Shown here: positions 7,969 through 16,858 of the stretch, in pieces
How the letters are laid out: each line of letters opens with the position of its first letter
Position numbering within the stretch: position 1 is the first letter of the stretch
Source of the DNA: JBBSAT01 sp046351235
GTDB lineage: Bacteria > Myxococcota_A > Polyangia > Polyangiales > Sandaracinaceae
DNA length: 64,000 nt
Direction: 5' to 3'
NCBI GenBank assembly: GCA_046351235.1
Contig: JAXLYV010000001.1
Location: forward strand, 1,984,001-2,048,000
Position numbers and translations under genes: made by a program
The notes under the pieces: generated by a model
Told to the model about the DNA's origin: nothing
Seen by the model: only the letters and a program-made list of their open reading frames with translations
Database searches by the model: none

Positions 7969-9172
7969 CTTGCACCCCCTGGATGACGCTGCCGAGACGA
8001 CCCGTGACGCCCGTGCCGGCGTGGAAGCGGCGCATGCGCGCGCGCCAGCGCGTGTGCCAGAGCCACTCTTCGTGAGCGCACTCGGCGGCAGTGTCCGGGA
8101 ACGACGAGCCACAGTCGTCCTCGGTCTGCTCGAAGTAGTACTCGCTCTGCGCGAAGCTCAGCCGGTGCAGCTGCTGCACGACCGAGACGTCGAGGCCGAA
8201 CACGTTCGGCGCCGAGTTGCCGATGTTGCCCCAGTTCGCCGAGGCGACGCCTTGCTGCACCCATCGGAACGGCGATGTGCCGTAGACGAGGGAGTAGTTC
8301 TGGAACGGGGTCTCGCCCAGCCACGAGTCGGTCGGCACCCGCTGGAACGTGAGGCCGCTGCCGCCGTTCTCGTTGCAGTAGTACTCGGAGCCGTCCTCGG
8401 TCGCGAACTCCTGCACGCCGACGGCGATCTCACCGGCGATCACGCCGACGCTGGTGATCGGCTGGAAGAGCACGAGCTCGCCGACCGCGACCAGCGCCAA
8501 GGCTGGCCCGCGCACGAACATGCCGGTCCAGCCGTGGTGACACGCCCAGGTGCTGGAGTCGTCCTCGCTCTGGATCGAGATCTGGAGCGAGCCCGGCACG
8601 AAGATGCCTTCGGTCACCGTCGGGCGATAGCGCGAAGGGAGCATCGTCACGACGTAGGCCTCGGCGCCGATCATCGCGCCCGTCCGCACGCCCACCTGCA
8701 CCGTGTGGATGCCCGATGCGATGCGGTCGCACATGTCGGCGACGTCGTTCAGCCAGTCGGACTCGGCCCACTCGGCGTCGTGCTCGGCCGCCGGGACACA
8801 GAACTCTTCGGAGGCCGGGATGCAGTAGATGGACGCGAGACAGATCGCGCAGGCGATGGAGTCGGCGATCGCGGTCGCTTCGATGAACGTGTAGAGCAGG
8901 CGGCAGGCGGTGCCGATGATCGCGAAGACGCTCATCAGCACGTTGAGCATCGCGATGATGTTCATCCCGCGCGCCTGGAACACGCTCGCGCCGAACGCCG
9001 CCGCATCGGCCGCGTCCTGCATGCGCTCGCGGTGGATGATCGCGCCGCCGAGGCCCCAGACGTAATAGATCATCCCCACGACCATCATGGCCATGAAGAC
9101 ACCCATCACCATCGTCGCGCCGGACTCGTCGGCGAGGAGGGTGCGCGTCTTTCCTGAGGCTTCGGTCCGCAT
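7952..9172 (-). CDS. TadG-like protein (Flp pilus assembly-like)
   Basis: 406 residues from ATG 9172, which has GGAGG seven bases upstream. The N-terminus ADESGATMVMGVFMAMM with a long hydrophobic helix, followed by RERMQDAADAAAFGAS, is the classic TadG/DUF2134 opening: one membrane span, then a helix rich in Asp, Ala and Gln. The remainder contains many Cys pairs (SIACAICLASIYC) and hydrophobic patches and should be extracytoplasmic. It is first in an operon with the TadE-like gene. No tadA, tadB or tadC secretion ATPase or platform gene is in the window, so this may be an orphan set feeding a distant machine. Confidence 0.8.
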   Translation of the reverse strand: MRTEASGKTRTLLADESGATMVMGVFMAMMVVGMIYYVWGLGGAIIHRERMQDAADAAAFGASVFQARGMNIIAMLNVLMSVFAIIGTACRLLYTFIEATAIADSIACAICLASIYCIPASEEFCVPAAEHDAEWAESDWLNDVADMCDRIASGIHTVQVGVRTGAMIGAEAYVVTMLPSRYRPTVTEGIFVPGSLQISIQSEDDSSTWACHHGWTGMFVRGPALALVAVGELVLFQPITSVGVIAGEIAVGVQEFATEDGSEYYCNENGGSGLTFQRVPTDSWLGETPFQNYSLVYGTSPFRWVQQGVASANWGNIGNSAPNVFGLDVSVVQQLHRLSFAQSEYYFEQTEDDCGSSFPDTAAECAHEEWLWHTRWRARMRRFHAGTGVTGRLGSVIQGVQDVVVH

Positions 9173-9477
9173 CGGCACCTCCGGGGGGGAGCTCACCCTG
9201 TGAGCCACAGCATGTTGCGTGCCCTCGCGCTCCGAGGTCAACGCTTCTCGATTCGCGCGTGATCCGGCCCGTCCCGCCGAGGCGTGGGGAACGGCGTCCC
9301 CAGCGACCGCGACCAAACGGCACGATCGGGAATCCGCGCTGGGGTCGGGGCCTCCCGGCAGTCCGAGTGGAAAGGACGCCACGACGCCCGTGGGCCGGTC
9401 GACCCGCGCTCGGACCGATCGACGCGAGATCCGCAGCGGGCGAGCCGGGGCAGCGGCTTGCTCCTCGCGGCCTCGCC
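9173..9477. other. Divergent intergenic region, no gene seen
   Basis: These 305 bases separate the divergent TadG-like operon and the phosphodiester glycosidase-like gene. Open frames on both strands continue through it, but none has a plausible start, signal or domain. The TadG ribosome-binding site lies at its left edge. I found no convincing promoter boxes or operator palindromes. It must hold the promoters of both transcription units. Confidence 0.5.
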
Positions 9478-10656
9478 ATGTTGCGTGCGTCGTCGGCGTC
9501 CCCCGCGATTCCTCTCCTTCTCCTCGTCCTCGGCTCGATCCCGCTCGCGTGGGTGGGAGCACCCGCGCACGTGTGGGCGCAGGAACGACCTCGCGAGACG
9601 GGCGACGCGTACGACGTGTGGTCCGAGCCCAACCCCGGCCTGCGCTACCTCGATCGCCGGACCACGACGCCGTGCCGCATCCACGCCGTCATCGCCGACC
9701 TCGACGCACCGGGCGTGGCCGTCGTCGCGACGCCGCATCGCCTCCGCTGGCGCACGGTGTCGTCGTACGCCGAGGAGGCCCACGTCCAGGTCGCCGTCAA
9801 CGGCGGCTTCTGGGTGCTGATGCAGGGCGCGCGTGGCCTCGCGGCCGGGGGCGGCGAGATCTGGCCGCGCAACGGCGAGCTCGACCCCGAGCTCGGCGAG
9901 CTCGTCATCGATCGCGAGGGCGGCGCGCGTCTCTATCACCCAGGCGAGGCGATCGACGAAGAGGCGATGGGCGAGATCGCGGAGGCCGTGAGCGGGCGGC
10001 CGTGGCTCGTCGAGGGCGGCGAGCTCGTCACCGAGACGCTCGACGCGTTCGAGACGGCCAACGATCGCGCGCCTCGCACCGCCGTCGGGCTCTCGCGCGA
10101 TCGTCGCACGCTCTATCTCGCCGTGGTCGATGGCCGGCAGGCCGAGAGCCGGGGCATGACGCTCTACGAGCTCGGGCGCCTGATGGCCGAGCTCGGCGCC
10201 TACTCGGCGCTGAACCTCGACGGCGGCGGCTCGAGCGAGATGGTCGTCGAAGAGCTCGGCGGCATCGTGAGCGTGCCGAGTGGCGGACGATGGGAGGTGC
10301 TCGCGTCGGAGCTCACCGGCGAAGGACAGGTCGTGCGCGAGACCGACCACGGCCGCGAAGTGCTGACGCGCGGCCGCGAGCAGGAGGTCATCAACCACCT
10401 CGGCATCCGCGCGCCCGCGCCGCCCGAAGTGCCGGTGACGGCCCGGCCCGCGCTCGACGAGTCGCTGCCGGCGCCTCCACTCCCGCGCCCGCGCCCGCTG
10501 CCACCGCGGCTCTCGCTCGGGCAGGCGCGCGAGACGATCGCGAGCGTCGTCGTCTACGCGGTGCCCGTGCTCGCGATCGCAGCGATCGCATGGCTCGTCC
10601 GGCGCTGGCGACGACATGCGCGCGGACGGGGGCAGCTTCGGCGCAGAGGCGCGTAA
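9478..10656 (+). CDS. Phosphodiester glycosidase (NAGPA-like) membrane protein
   Basis: 392 residues. Start ATG 9478 gives a signal peptide (IPLLLLVLGSIPLAW). The body matches the NAGPA/phosphodiester glycosidase family: VAVNGGFWV near the front and the active-site-like ALNLDGGGSSEMVV about 100 residues later. Family members remove GlcNAc from sugar phosphodiesters or act on exopolysaccharide. The C-terminus has a Pro-rich linker and a membrane helix (VVVYAVPVLAIAAIAWLV) with a basic tail, so the enzyme is tethered outside the cytoplasm. It is the first of a series of same-strand genes for sulfation, hinting at a polysaccharide substrate. Confidence 0.85.
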   Translation: MLRASSASPAIPLLLLVLGSIPLAWVGAPAHVWAQERPRETGDAYDVWSEPNPGLRYLDRRTTTPCRIHAVIADLDAPGVAVVATPHRLRWRTVSSYAEEAHVQVAVNGGFWVLMQGARGLAAGGGEIWPRNGELDPELGELVIDREGGARLYHPGEAIDEEAMGEIAEAVSGRPWLVEGGELVTETLDAFETANDRAPRTAVGLSRDRRTLYLAVVDGRQAESRGMTLYELGRLMAELGAYSALNLDGGGSSEMVVEELGGIVSVPSGGRWEVLASELTGEGQVVRETDHGREVLTRGREQEVINHLGIRAPAPPEVPVTARPALDESLPAPPLPRPRPLPPRLSLGQARETIASVVVYAVPVLAIAAIAWLVRRWRRHARGRGQLRRRGA

Positions 10657-10815
10657 GTGTGGGTGTGAGCGCGCGATCGAGAGGCCCGGTGAGCCCCTCC
10701 GCGGAGCGATGAACAATCGCTGCGCGACCGACGTCTGACGCGCTCCACCTCTGCGTTCCGCTCGGCCTGTTCTCGACACGGGCGCGCGGGCGGACGTGTA
10801 TCCTCGGGAGCCTCC

Positions 10816-11748
10816 ATGCCCCACGTGTTCCTGTCCGGAAACCAACGCTCCGGAAAGACCCTCGCGCAGCTCATCCTCTGCAGCCATCCGGACATCACCA
10901 TCAGTCCGGGCACCAAGGTGATCGGCAAGCTGCTCTACGCGATGCCCGGCAAGACGCCGCTCGACGCCGAAGCGTGCCGCGACATCCGCGCGACGATGCA
11001 GAAGGACCGCAAGTTCAAGGCGTGGCGCGTCGATCACCAGAAGTTCCTCGACGGCTTCGAGCGCTACGTCGGCAAGTCGCCGCACGTGGTCGCCGAAGAC
11101 CTGATGACGTTCTTCCGCGACCAGACCAAGCCGGGCGCGAAGTACGTCGGCAACAAGAAGGGCTGCTACTGCAAAGAGGGCGATCTCATCCTGAAGATCT
11201 TCCCCGACGCGCGGCTCATCTACCTGCTCCGCGACGGCCGCGGCGCGGTCGCCTCGATGCTCGAGACGCAGCCCGAGCACGACGTCTACTCCGCCGCGCT
11301 CACGTGGACCCTGAAGGCGCAGCGCATCCGCGAGCTCGCCGCGTCGTTGCCGAAGGACGTGTACGTGCTGCGCTACGAGTCGCTCGTCGCGAATCCGGAG
11401 AAGATCACGAAGGAGCTCTGCGCCTTCCTCGATCTGCCCTTCGTGCCGGCGATGCTCGAGAACTACCGGACCAACGACGCGATCCGGCACACGACGGACA
11501 CGACGCACGCCGAGACCTACCAGGCGATCACGACGAGCTTCGTCGACGAGTGGAAGGACAAGCTCACGAGCGAGCAGCTCGAGATCGTGGAGGGCATCGC
11601 CGGCCCCGAGCTCGAGGCGCACGGCTACGGGCGCTCGAAGGCGAAGAGCTCGAATCTCGCCGCGCGCGCCAAGTACCGCGCGCTTCGTACCAAGTACTAC
11701 GCCGAATGGTGGATCTCCCATCAGCGCAAGGAACGCCGCATCGGGTAG
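10816..11748 (+). CDS. Sulfotransferase
   Basis: 310 residues. The N-terminal P-loop-like motif SGNQRSGKT (residues 7-15) matches the 5'-phosphosulfate-binding loop of PAPS-dependent sulfotransferases. IYLLRDGRGAVAS (about 135-147) matches the 3'-phosphate-binding strand-helix with Arg139 and Ser147. Function: transfers sulfate from PAPS to a hydroxyl of a carbohydrate, lipid or peptide; the acceptor is unknown. No signal peptide, so it is cytoplasmic. A GGGAG lies shortly before the ATG. Seven bases separate it from the next sulfotransferase, indicating an operon. Confidence 0.9.
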   Translation: MPHVFLSGNQRSGKTLAQLILCSHPDITISPGTKVIGKLLYAMPGKTPLDAEACRDIRATMQKDRKFKAWRVDHQKFLDGFERYVGKSPHVVAEDLMTFFRDQTKPGAKYVGNKKGCYCKEGDLILKIFPDARLIYLLRDGRGAVASMLETQPEHDVYSAALTWTLKAQRIRELAASLPKDVYVLRYESLVANPEKITKELCAFLDLPFVPAMLENYRTNDAIRHTTDTTHAETYQAITTSFVDEWKDKLTSEQLEIVEGIAGPELEAHGYGRSKAKSSNLAARAKYRALRTKYYAEWWISHQRKERRIG

Positions 11749-11755
11749 GCGGCGC

Positions 11756-12601
11756 GTGCGACGAAACGAAAGAGTGATCTTCGTCGGGGGCGCCGGGCAC
11801 TCCGGAACGACGCTGCTCGGGCTCGTCCTCGGCGCGCACCCGAGCGTGTTCTACGCAGGGGAAGCGAACAAGAGCGTGCATCTGGGGGACGAAGGAACGA
11901 AGGCTCGCAAGCGTACGTGCAAGGTGTGCGGCGAGAGCTGCCGCGTGTGGTCGGGCCTCGAGGCGCGCCTCGCGGAGGTCGATCTCTACGAGGCGCTCTC
12001 CGAGAGGACGGGACGAAGCGTGATCGCCGACTCGACCAAGTCCATCGCATGGATCGACGCGCAGAGCGCGGTGCTCGCGCGCGCCTCCGTGCGGATGGAC
12101 CTCGTGTTTCTCGGGCGAGACGGGCGCGCCGTGCTCGCCTCGAGCCTGCGCAAGCGGCCGGAGACGAGCGCGCGCGAGCACGCGGCGTACTGGGTCGAGC
12201 AGATCGAGGCGACCGAAGCGCTCGCGGCGCGCTTCCCCGGCAGCGTCACGCGCGTGCGCTACGAGGCGCTCGCGACCGATCCCGATCGGACCATCGCCGC
12301 GCTCGCGGCCGCGCTGCGCCTCGACGTGGTGCCCGCGATGCGCGAGCCCTGGTCGAGCGAGCAGCACCCGATCGGCGGCAACGCGGGCACGCAGTCCTTG
12401 CTCGAGGGTGCGCGCACGCGCGCGGGGGCCGACCTCGCGATCGGCGGAGGCAAGCGCGACTACTACGCCGAGCACCCGCGGGGGTTCGTGCTCGACGTGC
12501 GTTGGAAGAGAGAGCTGTCCGGGGAGGCCCTCGCCGCGTTCGACGCGGTCGCGGGCGCGACGAACCGCGCGTACGCGTGGAACGAGGAGGTGGCGGGATG
12601 A
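11756..12601 (+). CDS. Sulfotransferase, second of a pair
   Basis: 281 residues from a GTG start. GGAGHSGTTLL (residues 11-21) is the PAPS 5'-phosphosulfate loop and FLGRDGRAVLASS (118-130) the 3'-phosphate site. It has a Cys cluster, TCKVCGESC (residues 54-62), absent from its neighbour, which may bind a metal or be structural. Sequence between the two motifs differs widely from the first sulfotransferase, so they likely have different acceptors. Overlapping or near-contiguous spacing supports one operon with both neighbours. Confidence 0.88.
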   Translation: MRRNERVIFVGGAGHSGTTLLGLVLGAHPSVFYAGEANKSVHLGDEGTKARKRTCKVCGESCRVWSGLEARLAEVDLYEALSERTGRSVIADSTKSIAWIDAQSAVLARASVRMDLVFLGRDGRAVLASSLRKRPETSAREHAAYWVEQIEATEALAARFPGSVTRVRYEALATDPDRTIAALAAALRLDVVPAMREPWSSEQHPIGGNAGTQSLLEGARTRAGADLAIGGGKRDYYAEHPRGFVLDVRWKRELSGEALAAFDAVAGATNRAYAWNEEVAG

Positions 12602-12641
12602 CGCACCGAGAAGCGGCGCACGGAGAAGCAGGAGGCCCGAC

Positions 12642-14132
12642 GTGAACGGCCTCCACGAAGGAGAGATCATCGAGCTCTTGGGGGAGTGGGCGCCGCCCGG
12701 CGGCCGCAAGATCGACCTCGTCTTCCGCACCGTCGAGGAGCGGACGAGCGACCTGGCGCTCGAGCTCGCCATCAAGAACGTGCGCCCGAACCGCGTGTTC
12801 GTGCTGAAGAACGTGAAGCCCTTCGCGCTCGCCGTGCGCAAGATGCTCACGCTGCCGCACGAGAAGGACGTCTCGCACGTCGTCCACATGGACGCCGACT
12901 GCCTGATCCTCGAGGACATGCGTCCCTTCCTCGACGCCAACGACAAGCCCTACGTGGACTGCTACGTGCGCGACCGCTTCCGCGGGCGGATCCACTGCGG
13001 CGTGCACGTGACGTCGATGACCGTCGTGCGGCGCATGGCGGAGATCCCGCCGCCCGACGACGACCTCGCGTTCGTGCTGCGCCCGGAGTCGCGCCTCAGG
13101 AACCTCGCGCTCGCCTCGCTCGGAGCCGAGAAGCAGCTCAAGACGTTCCACATCCTGCACGACCACTTCCAGCGCTACGAGGACATCTTCTGCAAGTACG
13201 CGCTGCGCGAGCTGCGCAGTCGCGACGAGCACCACAAGAAGCGCCTCGAGGGCGCGATGACGAAGTGGCTCCCCGGCCCCGACACCGACGTCGCGCGCCA
13301 CGCCGTGCGTCACGCAGCGCGCATGATCCCGCTCGACGCCAAGCCCAAGGACGTCGACCACTACATCCGCAACTTGCCCTACATCGCCAAAGTCGAGATC
13401 GAGAAGCTCGGGCTGTCCCAGACGGGCAAGCTCGGGATGGAGGAAGTGATGGCCGCCGTGAACGGAGACCCGACGAACCTCGGGCCCACCAAGAACAAGC
13501 CGAAGGTCTTCGGGCTCGGGCTCTCGCGCACGGGAACGCGCTCGCTCAGCGCCGCGCTGCACGTGCTCGGCTACGACACGATCCACTACCCGACGGATCA
13601 GCAGACGCTCGACACGCTGATCCGCGGCGATGCGAAGTTCCCCCAGCTCGAGCACTTCGACGGCCTGACCGACATCACGGTCTCGCCCTATTTCGAGGAG
13701 CTCGACAAGAACTACCCCGGCAGCAAGTTCGTGCTGACGGTCCGGGAAGAGGCCGGCTGGCTCAAGTCCTGCCGCAACCACTGGACCGGGCGCGACGCGT
13801 ACGAGAAGGGGCCCGAGTCGGGCGCGGAGGCCGAGGAGCATCGGATCCACATGGAGATCCGGCGCTTCCTGCGCGCCGCCGTGTACGCGAGCTACGAGTA
13901 CCAGCCCGAGCGCTTCGCGCGCGCCTACAAGCAGCACGTGGAGAACGTGCAGCGCTACTTCGCGGGGCGGCCGAACGACCTCTTGATCCTGAACATCGCC
14001 GCCGGCGAGGGCTACGAGAAGCTCGCGCCCTTCCTCGGCGTCCCCGTTCCGCCCTCGCCGTTCCCGCACAAGGGAAAGAAATTGAGTGAGCGCATGGCGG
14101 AGAAGATGGGCAACCTAGAGGTCGACGACTGA
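12642..14132 (+). CDS. Glycosyltransferase-like domain fused to sulfotransferase-like domain
   Basis: 496 residues. Start GTG 12642 is preceded by AGGAGG eight bases upstream. Residues 1 to about 190 look like a nucleotide-sugar transferase of the DxD kind: VVHMDADCLIL gives Asp84-x-Asp86, followed by FLDANDKPYVDCYVRDRF and RIHCGVHV. A linker leads to a second domain (about 287-496) opening with FGLGLSRTGTRSLSAAL, a P-loop of the Sulfotransfer_4 type, then FVLTVREEAGWLKSC with the Arg expected for the 3'-phosphate site. It may add and sulfate a sugar in one polypeptide. The second call is firmer than the first. It sits 22 bases before the ABC exporter. Confidence 0.75.
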   Translation: MNGLHEGEIIELLGEWAPPGGRKIDLVFRTVEERTSDLALELAIKNVRPNRVFVLKNVKPFALAVRKMLTLPHEKDVSHVVHMDADCLILEDMRPFLDANDKPYVDCYVRDRFRGRIHCGVHVTSMTVVRRMAEIPPPDDDLAFVLRPESRLRNLALASLGAEKQLKTFHILHDHFQRYEDIFCKYALRELRSRDEHHKKRLEGAMTKWLPGPDTDVARHAVRHAARMIPLDAKPKDVDHYIRNLPYIAKVEIEKLGLSQTGKLGMEEVMAAVNGDPTNLGPTKNKPKVFGLGLSRTGTRSLSAALHVLGYDTIHYPTDQQTLDTLIRGDAKFPQLEHFDGLTDITVSPYFEELDKNYPGSKFVLTVREEAGWLKSCRNHWTGRDAYEKGPESGAEAEEHRIHMEIRRFLRAAVYASYEYQPERFARAYKQHVENVQRYFAGRPNDLLILNIAAGEGYEKLAPFLGVPVPPSPFPHKGKKLSERMAEKMGNLEVDD

Positions 14133-14154
14133 CGCGCCCTCGGGCGCGACTGCC

Positions 14155-16104
14155 ATGGCCAAGGACGGACGAAAATCGGACAAGCGCCTGAAGGACGGGA
14201 CGCCCAAGCGTCCGCTCCCGGCGATGCCCGAGCCGAGCTACTGGCGCAACGCAATCTGGATCCTCCAGCTCGCCTTCCGCGAAGCGCGCTGGGTCGTCCT
14301 CGCGATGGCCTTCTCGACGCTCGTCGCTGGCGTGCTCCCCGCGGTCATCGCGTGGGTGGGCCGCCTGATCGTCGATGCCGTCGTCGTCGCGCTGAACGAG
14401 CACGACAACGGCTGGGACCTGCACAAGACGGAGCTGTGGGAGCTCATCGGGCTCGAGTGTGCGCTCGTCGTGACGCTGCTCGCCGCGACGCGCGTGACGT
14501 CGGCGGCACAGTCGATCCTGCGCGCGCGCCTGGCCAACGGCGTGACCGAGCTGATCGTGGAGAAGTCGCTCACGCTCAGCCTCGAGCACTTCGAGGATCC
14601 GGACATCCACGATCGGCTGATGCGCGCGCGGCGCGACGCATCGGCGCGGCCCTTGAGCCTGGTGAACGGGCTGTTCACGGTCGTGCGGAACCTCGTGATC
14701 TTCGTCTCGAGCATCGTCGTGCTCGCGCAGCTCTCGTGGTGGGCCGTGCTGATCGTGACGGTCGCCGCGCTGCCGGTGTTCGTGGCAGAGCTCCGCTACT
14801 CGCAGCGCGTCTTCGATCAACAGCGCAAGCGCTCGCCCGAGCAGCGCGAGCAGTCCTATCTCGAGTCGATCCTCACGCGAGAAGACTACGCGAAGGAAGT
14901 GAAGCTCTACGCGCTCGGGACGCGCCTGCTCGAGCGGCTGCGCCTCATCACGCGGCGCGCCGAGGACGAAGAGCGCACGATCGCGATCAACCGAAATCTC
15001 TGGGGCTTCGTCTTCAACCTGCTCGGCACGGCGGCGTTCTACGGCGCCTACGCGTGGATCGTGCGCAAGACGGTGCACGAGCACCTGAGCCTCGGTGAGA
15101 TGACGATGTACATCGCCATCTTCCGACAGGCTCAGAACGGGATGACGACGGGCCTGGCGAGCCTCGGCCTGATGCTCGACGACCAGCTCTACCTGCGCGA
15201 CCTGCAGTCGTTCCTCGTGCTGCCGATCCCCGTCGAGTCGGGGACCGCGACGGAGGGGCCGACCCCCGAGGCCGGGCTCGAGGTGGAGCACGTCTCGTTC
15301 ACGTACCTCGACGCGCAGCGGCCGGCGCTCGACGACGTGAGCTTCACGGTGAAGCCGGGGCGCATGCTCGCGCTCGTCGGCCAGAACGGCTCGGGCAAGA
15401 CCACGCTGCTCAAGCTCATCACGCGCCTCTACGAGCCGACGAAGGGGCGCATCAAGCTCGACGGGCTCGACATCCGCGAGTGGAAGGCCGATGCGTTGCG
15501 ACGACGCTTCGCGCTCGTGTTCCAGGACTTCGCGCGCTGGAAGATGAAGGCCGGCGAGAACATCGGCGCCGGCGACGTCGAGCACTGGAGCGACGAAGAG
15601 CGCTGGGAGCGCGCCGCGAAGAAGGGCCTCGCGCACGAGTTCCTCGCGGGGCTGCCGGAGGGCTACCACTCGCAGCTGGGCAAGTGGTTCCGCGGCGGCA
15701 CCGAGCTGAGCGGCGGCCAGTGGCAGAAGATCGCGCTCTCGCGCGCCTTCATGCGCGAGGAGAACCAGATCGTGGTGCTCGACGAGCCGACGGCGGCGCT
15801 CGATCCGGACGCCGAGCACGGCATCGTGGAGCACGTGCAGCAGATCCGCGGTCACCAGGCGGTGCTCCTCATCTCGCACCGCTTCGGCTCGGTCCGCGTC
15901 GCCGACGACATCGTCGTGCTCGACAAGGGCAAGGTGATCGAGCACGGCGCGCACGATGCGCTCATGCAGGCCCAAGGGCACTACGCGCGCCTGTTCGAGC
16001 TGCAGGCGCAGGGCTACGTGGGCACGGCGGCCGAGCGCAGCAACCCCGAGTTCCTGCGGCCCGACGACAGCGGGCGGCACCGATCCGTCTCCTCCGAGGC
16101 GTGA
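14155..16104 (+). CDS. ABC transporter, fused permease and ATPase
   Basis: 649 residues of half-transporter layout. The N-terminal membrane domain has about six helices (from residue 30 to about 340). The nucleotide-binding domain has Walker A GQNGSGKTT (about 409-417), signature ELSGGQ (about 518), Walker B IVVLDEPTAALD (about 538) and the His-loop LLISHR. Domain order and the MsbA-like fold class indicate an exporter working as a dimer. The substrate is not evident from sequence. Lying directly between the sulfotransferases and the sulfatase-maturation gene, it may export the sulfated product (inference). Confidence 0.93.
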   Translation: MAKDGRKSDKRLKDGTPKRPLPAMPEPSYWRNAIWILQLAFREARWVVLAMAFSTLVAGVLPAVIAWVGRLIVDAVVVALNEHDNGWDLHKTELWELIGLECALVVTLLAATRVTSAAQSILRARLANGVTELIVEKSLTLSLEHFEDPDIHDRLMRARRDASARPLSLVNGLFTVVRNLVIFVSSIVVLAQLSWWAVLIVTVAALPVFVAELRYSQRVFDQQRKRSPEQREQSYLESILTREDYAKEVKLYALGTRLLERLRLITRRAEDEERTIAINRNLWGFVFNLLGTAAFYGAYAWIVRKTVHEHLSLGEMTMYIAIFRQAQNGMTTGLASLGLMLDDQLYLRDLQSFLVLPIPVESGTATEGPTPEAGLEVEHVSFTYLDAQRPALDDVSFTVKPGRMLALVGQNGSGKTTLLKLITRLYEPTKGRIKLDGLDIREWKADALRRRFALVFQDFARWKMKAGENIGAGDVEHWSDEERWERAAKKGLAHEFLAGLPEGYHSQLGKWFRGGTELSGGQWQKIALSRAFMREENQIVVLDEPTAALDPDAEHGIVEHVQQIRGHQAVLLISHRFGSVRVADDIVVLDKGKVIEHGAHDALMQAQGHYARLFELQAQGYVGTAAERSNPEFLRPDDSGRHRSVSSEA

Positions 16105-16107
16105 GGC

Positions 16108-16854
16108 GTGAGGCGCGGCGCGCTCCTCGCCGTCGTCGCGCTCGCTGCGTGCGCGACGACGGCGACGCGAGCGACGACGACGAGCGCCCCCGACGGGATG
16201 ATCGCGGTGCCGGCCGTGGCGGTCTTCCTCGACCGTACGCCCGTCACCGTCGCGGCATGGCGCGCGAGCGGGCTGCCGAGCGAGGCCGAGCGCACGGGCG
16301 GCGAGGTGCTCGATCTCGCGACCGGGCGATGGCGCATCGTGCCCGGCGCGACGTACGCGTACCCCGAAGGGCCCGGGGGCAATGCCGCCGCGGACGACGA
16401 GCCCGCGACGCAGATCTCGTGGGCCGACGCGACCGCGTTCTGTGCGCGGCGCGGCGCGCGCTTGCCCACCGAGGACGAGTGGGAGGCGGCCGCACGCAAC
16501 GGCCGAGGCGATCGCACGCTCTATCCCTGGGGCGACGCGCCCACGGACCGGGGCCGCTGGCGCCTCAACGCGTGGCAGGGCGCGTTCCCCACCGCCAACA
16601 CGCTCGACGACGGCTACCTCTTCGCGTCACCCGTCGGCGCCTTCCCGCCGACGCCGCTCGGCTTCGTCGATCTCGTCGGCAACGTCTGGCAATGGACTAG
16701 CACGGCCGAGGGCGCCGAGCGCGTGATGCGCGGCGGCTCTTACCTCTGCGATCCGGACGTCTGTCACGGCTACCGCATCGCGGGCCGCCAGACCGCCACG
16801 CCCGACAGCGCGCTGATGCACGTCGGCTTCCGTTGTGCGCAGAGCGCGCGTTGA
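16108..16854 (+). CDS. Formylglycine-generating enzyme, lipoprotein form
   Basis: 248 residues from GTG 16108, four bases after the ABC gene. The FGE-sulfatase fold is shown by LPTEDEWEAAARNGRG, LYPWGD, FVDLVGNVWQWT, VMRGGSYLC and VGFRCA. Both active-site cysteines of oxygen-dependent FGE are present (Cys214 and Cys219, in GGSYLCDPDVC), equivalent to Cys336 and Cys341 of human SUMF1. FGE oxidises the Cys of CxPSR in sulfatases to formylglycine. The N-terminus RRGALLAVVALAAC ends in lipobox LAAC, so the enzyme appears exported and membrane-anchored. It is convergent, four bases away, with the sulfatase it probably matures. Confidence 0.9.
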   Translation: MRRGALLAVVALAACATTATRATTTSAPDGMIAVPAVAVFLDRTPVTVAAWRASGLPSEAERTGGEVLDLATGRWRIVPGATYAYPEGPGGNAAADDEPATQISWADATAFCARRGARLPTEDEWEAAARNGRGDRTLYPWGDAPTDRGRWRLNAWQGAFPTANTLDDGYLFASPVGAFPPTPLGFVDLVGNVWQWTSTAEGAERVMRGGSYLCDPDVCHGYRIAGRQTATPDSALMHVGFRCAQSAR

Positions 16855-16858
16855 TTCG

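Noticed and set aside
7165..9172. Complete Tad pilus locus
   Set aside because: Only TadE/TadG-like proteins are present; no prepilin, ATPase, platform or peptidase gene was found in the window.
9173..9477. Possible sigma-54-type site near TGTTGCGT
   Set aside because: The TTGC element is there but the -24 GG element at the correct spacing is not.
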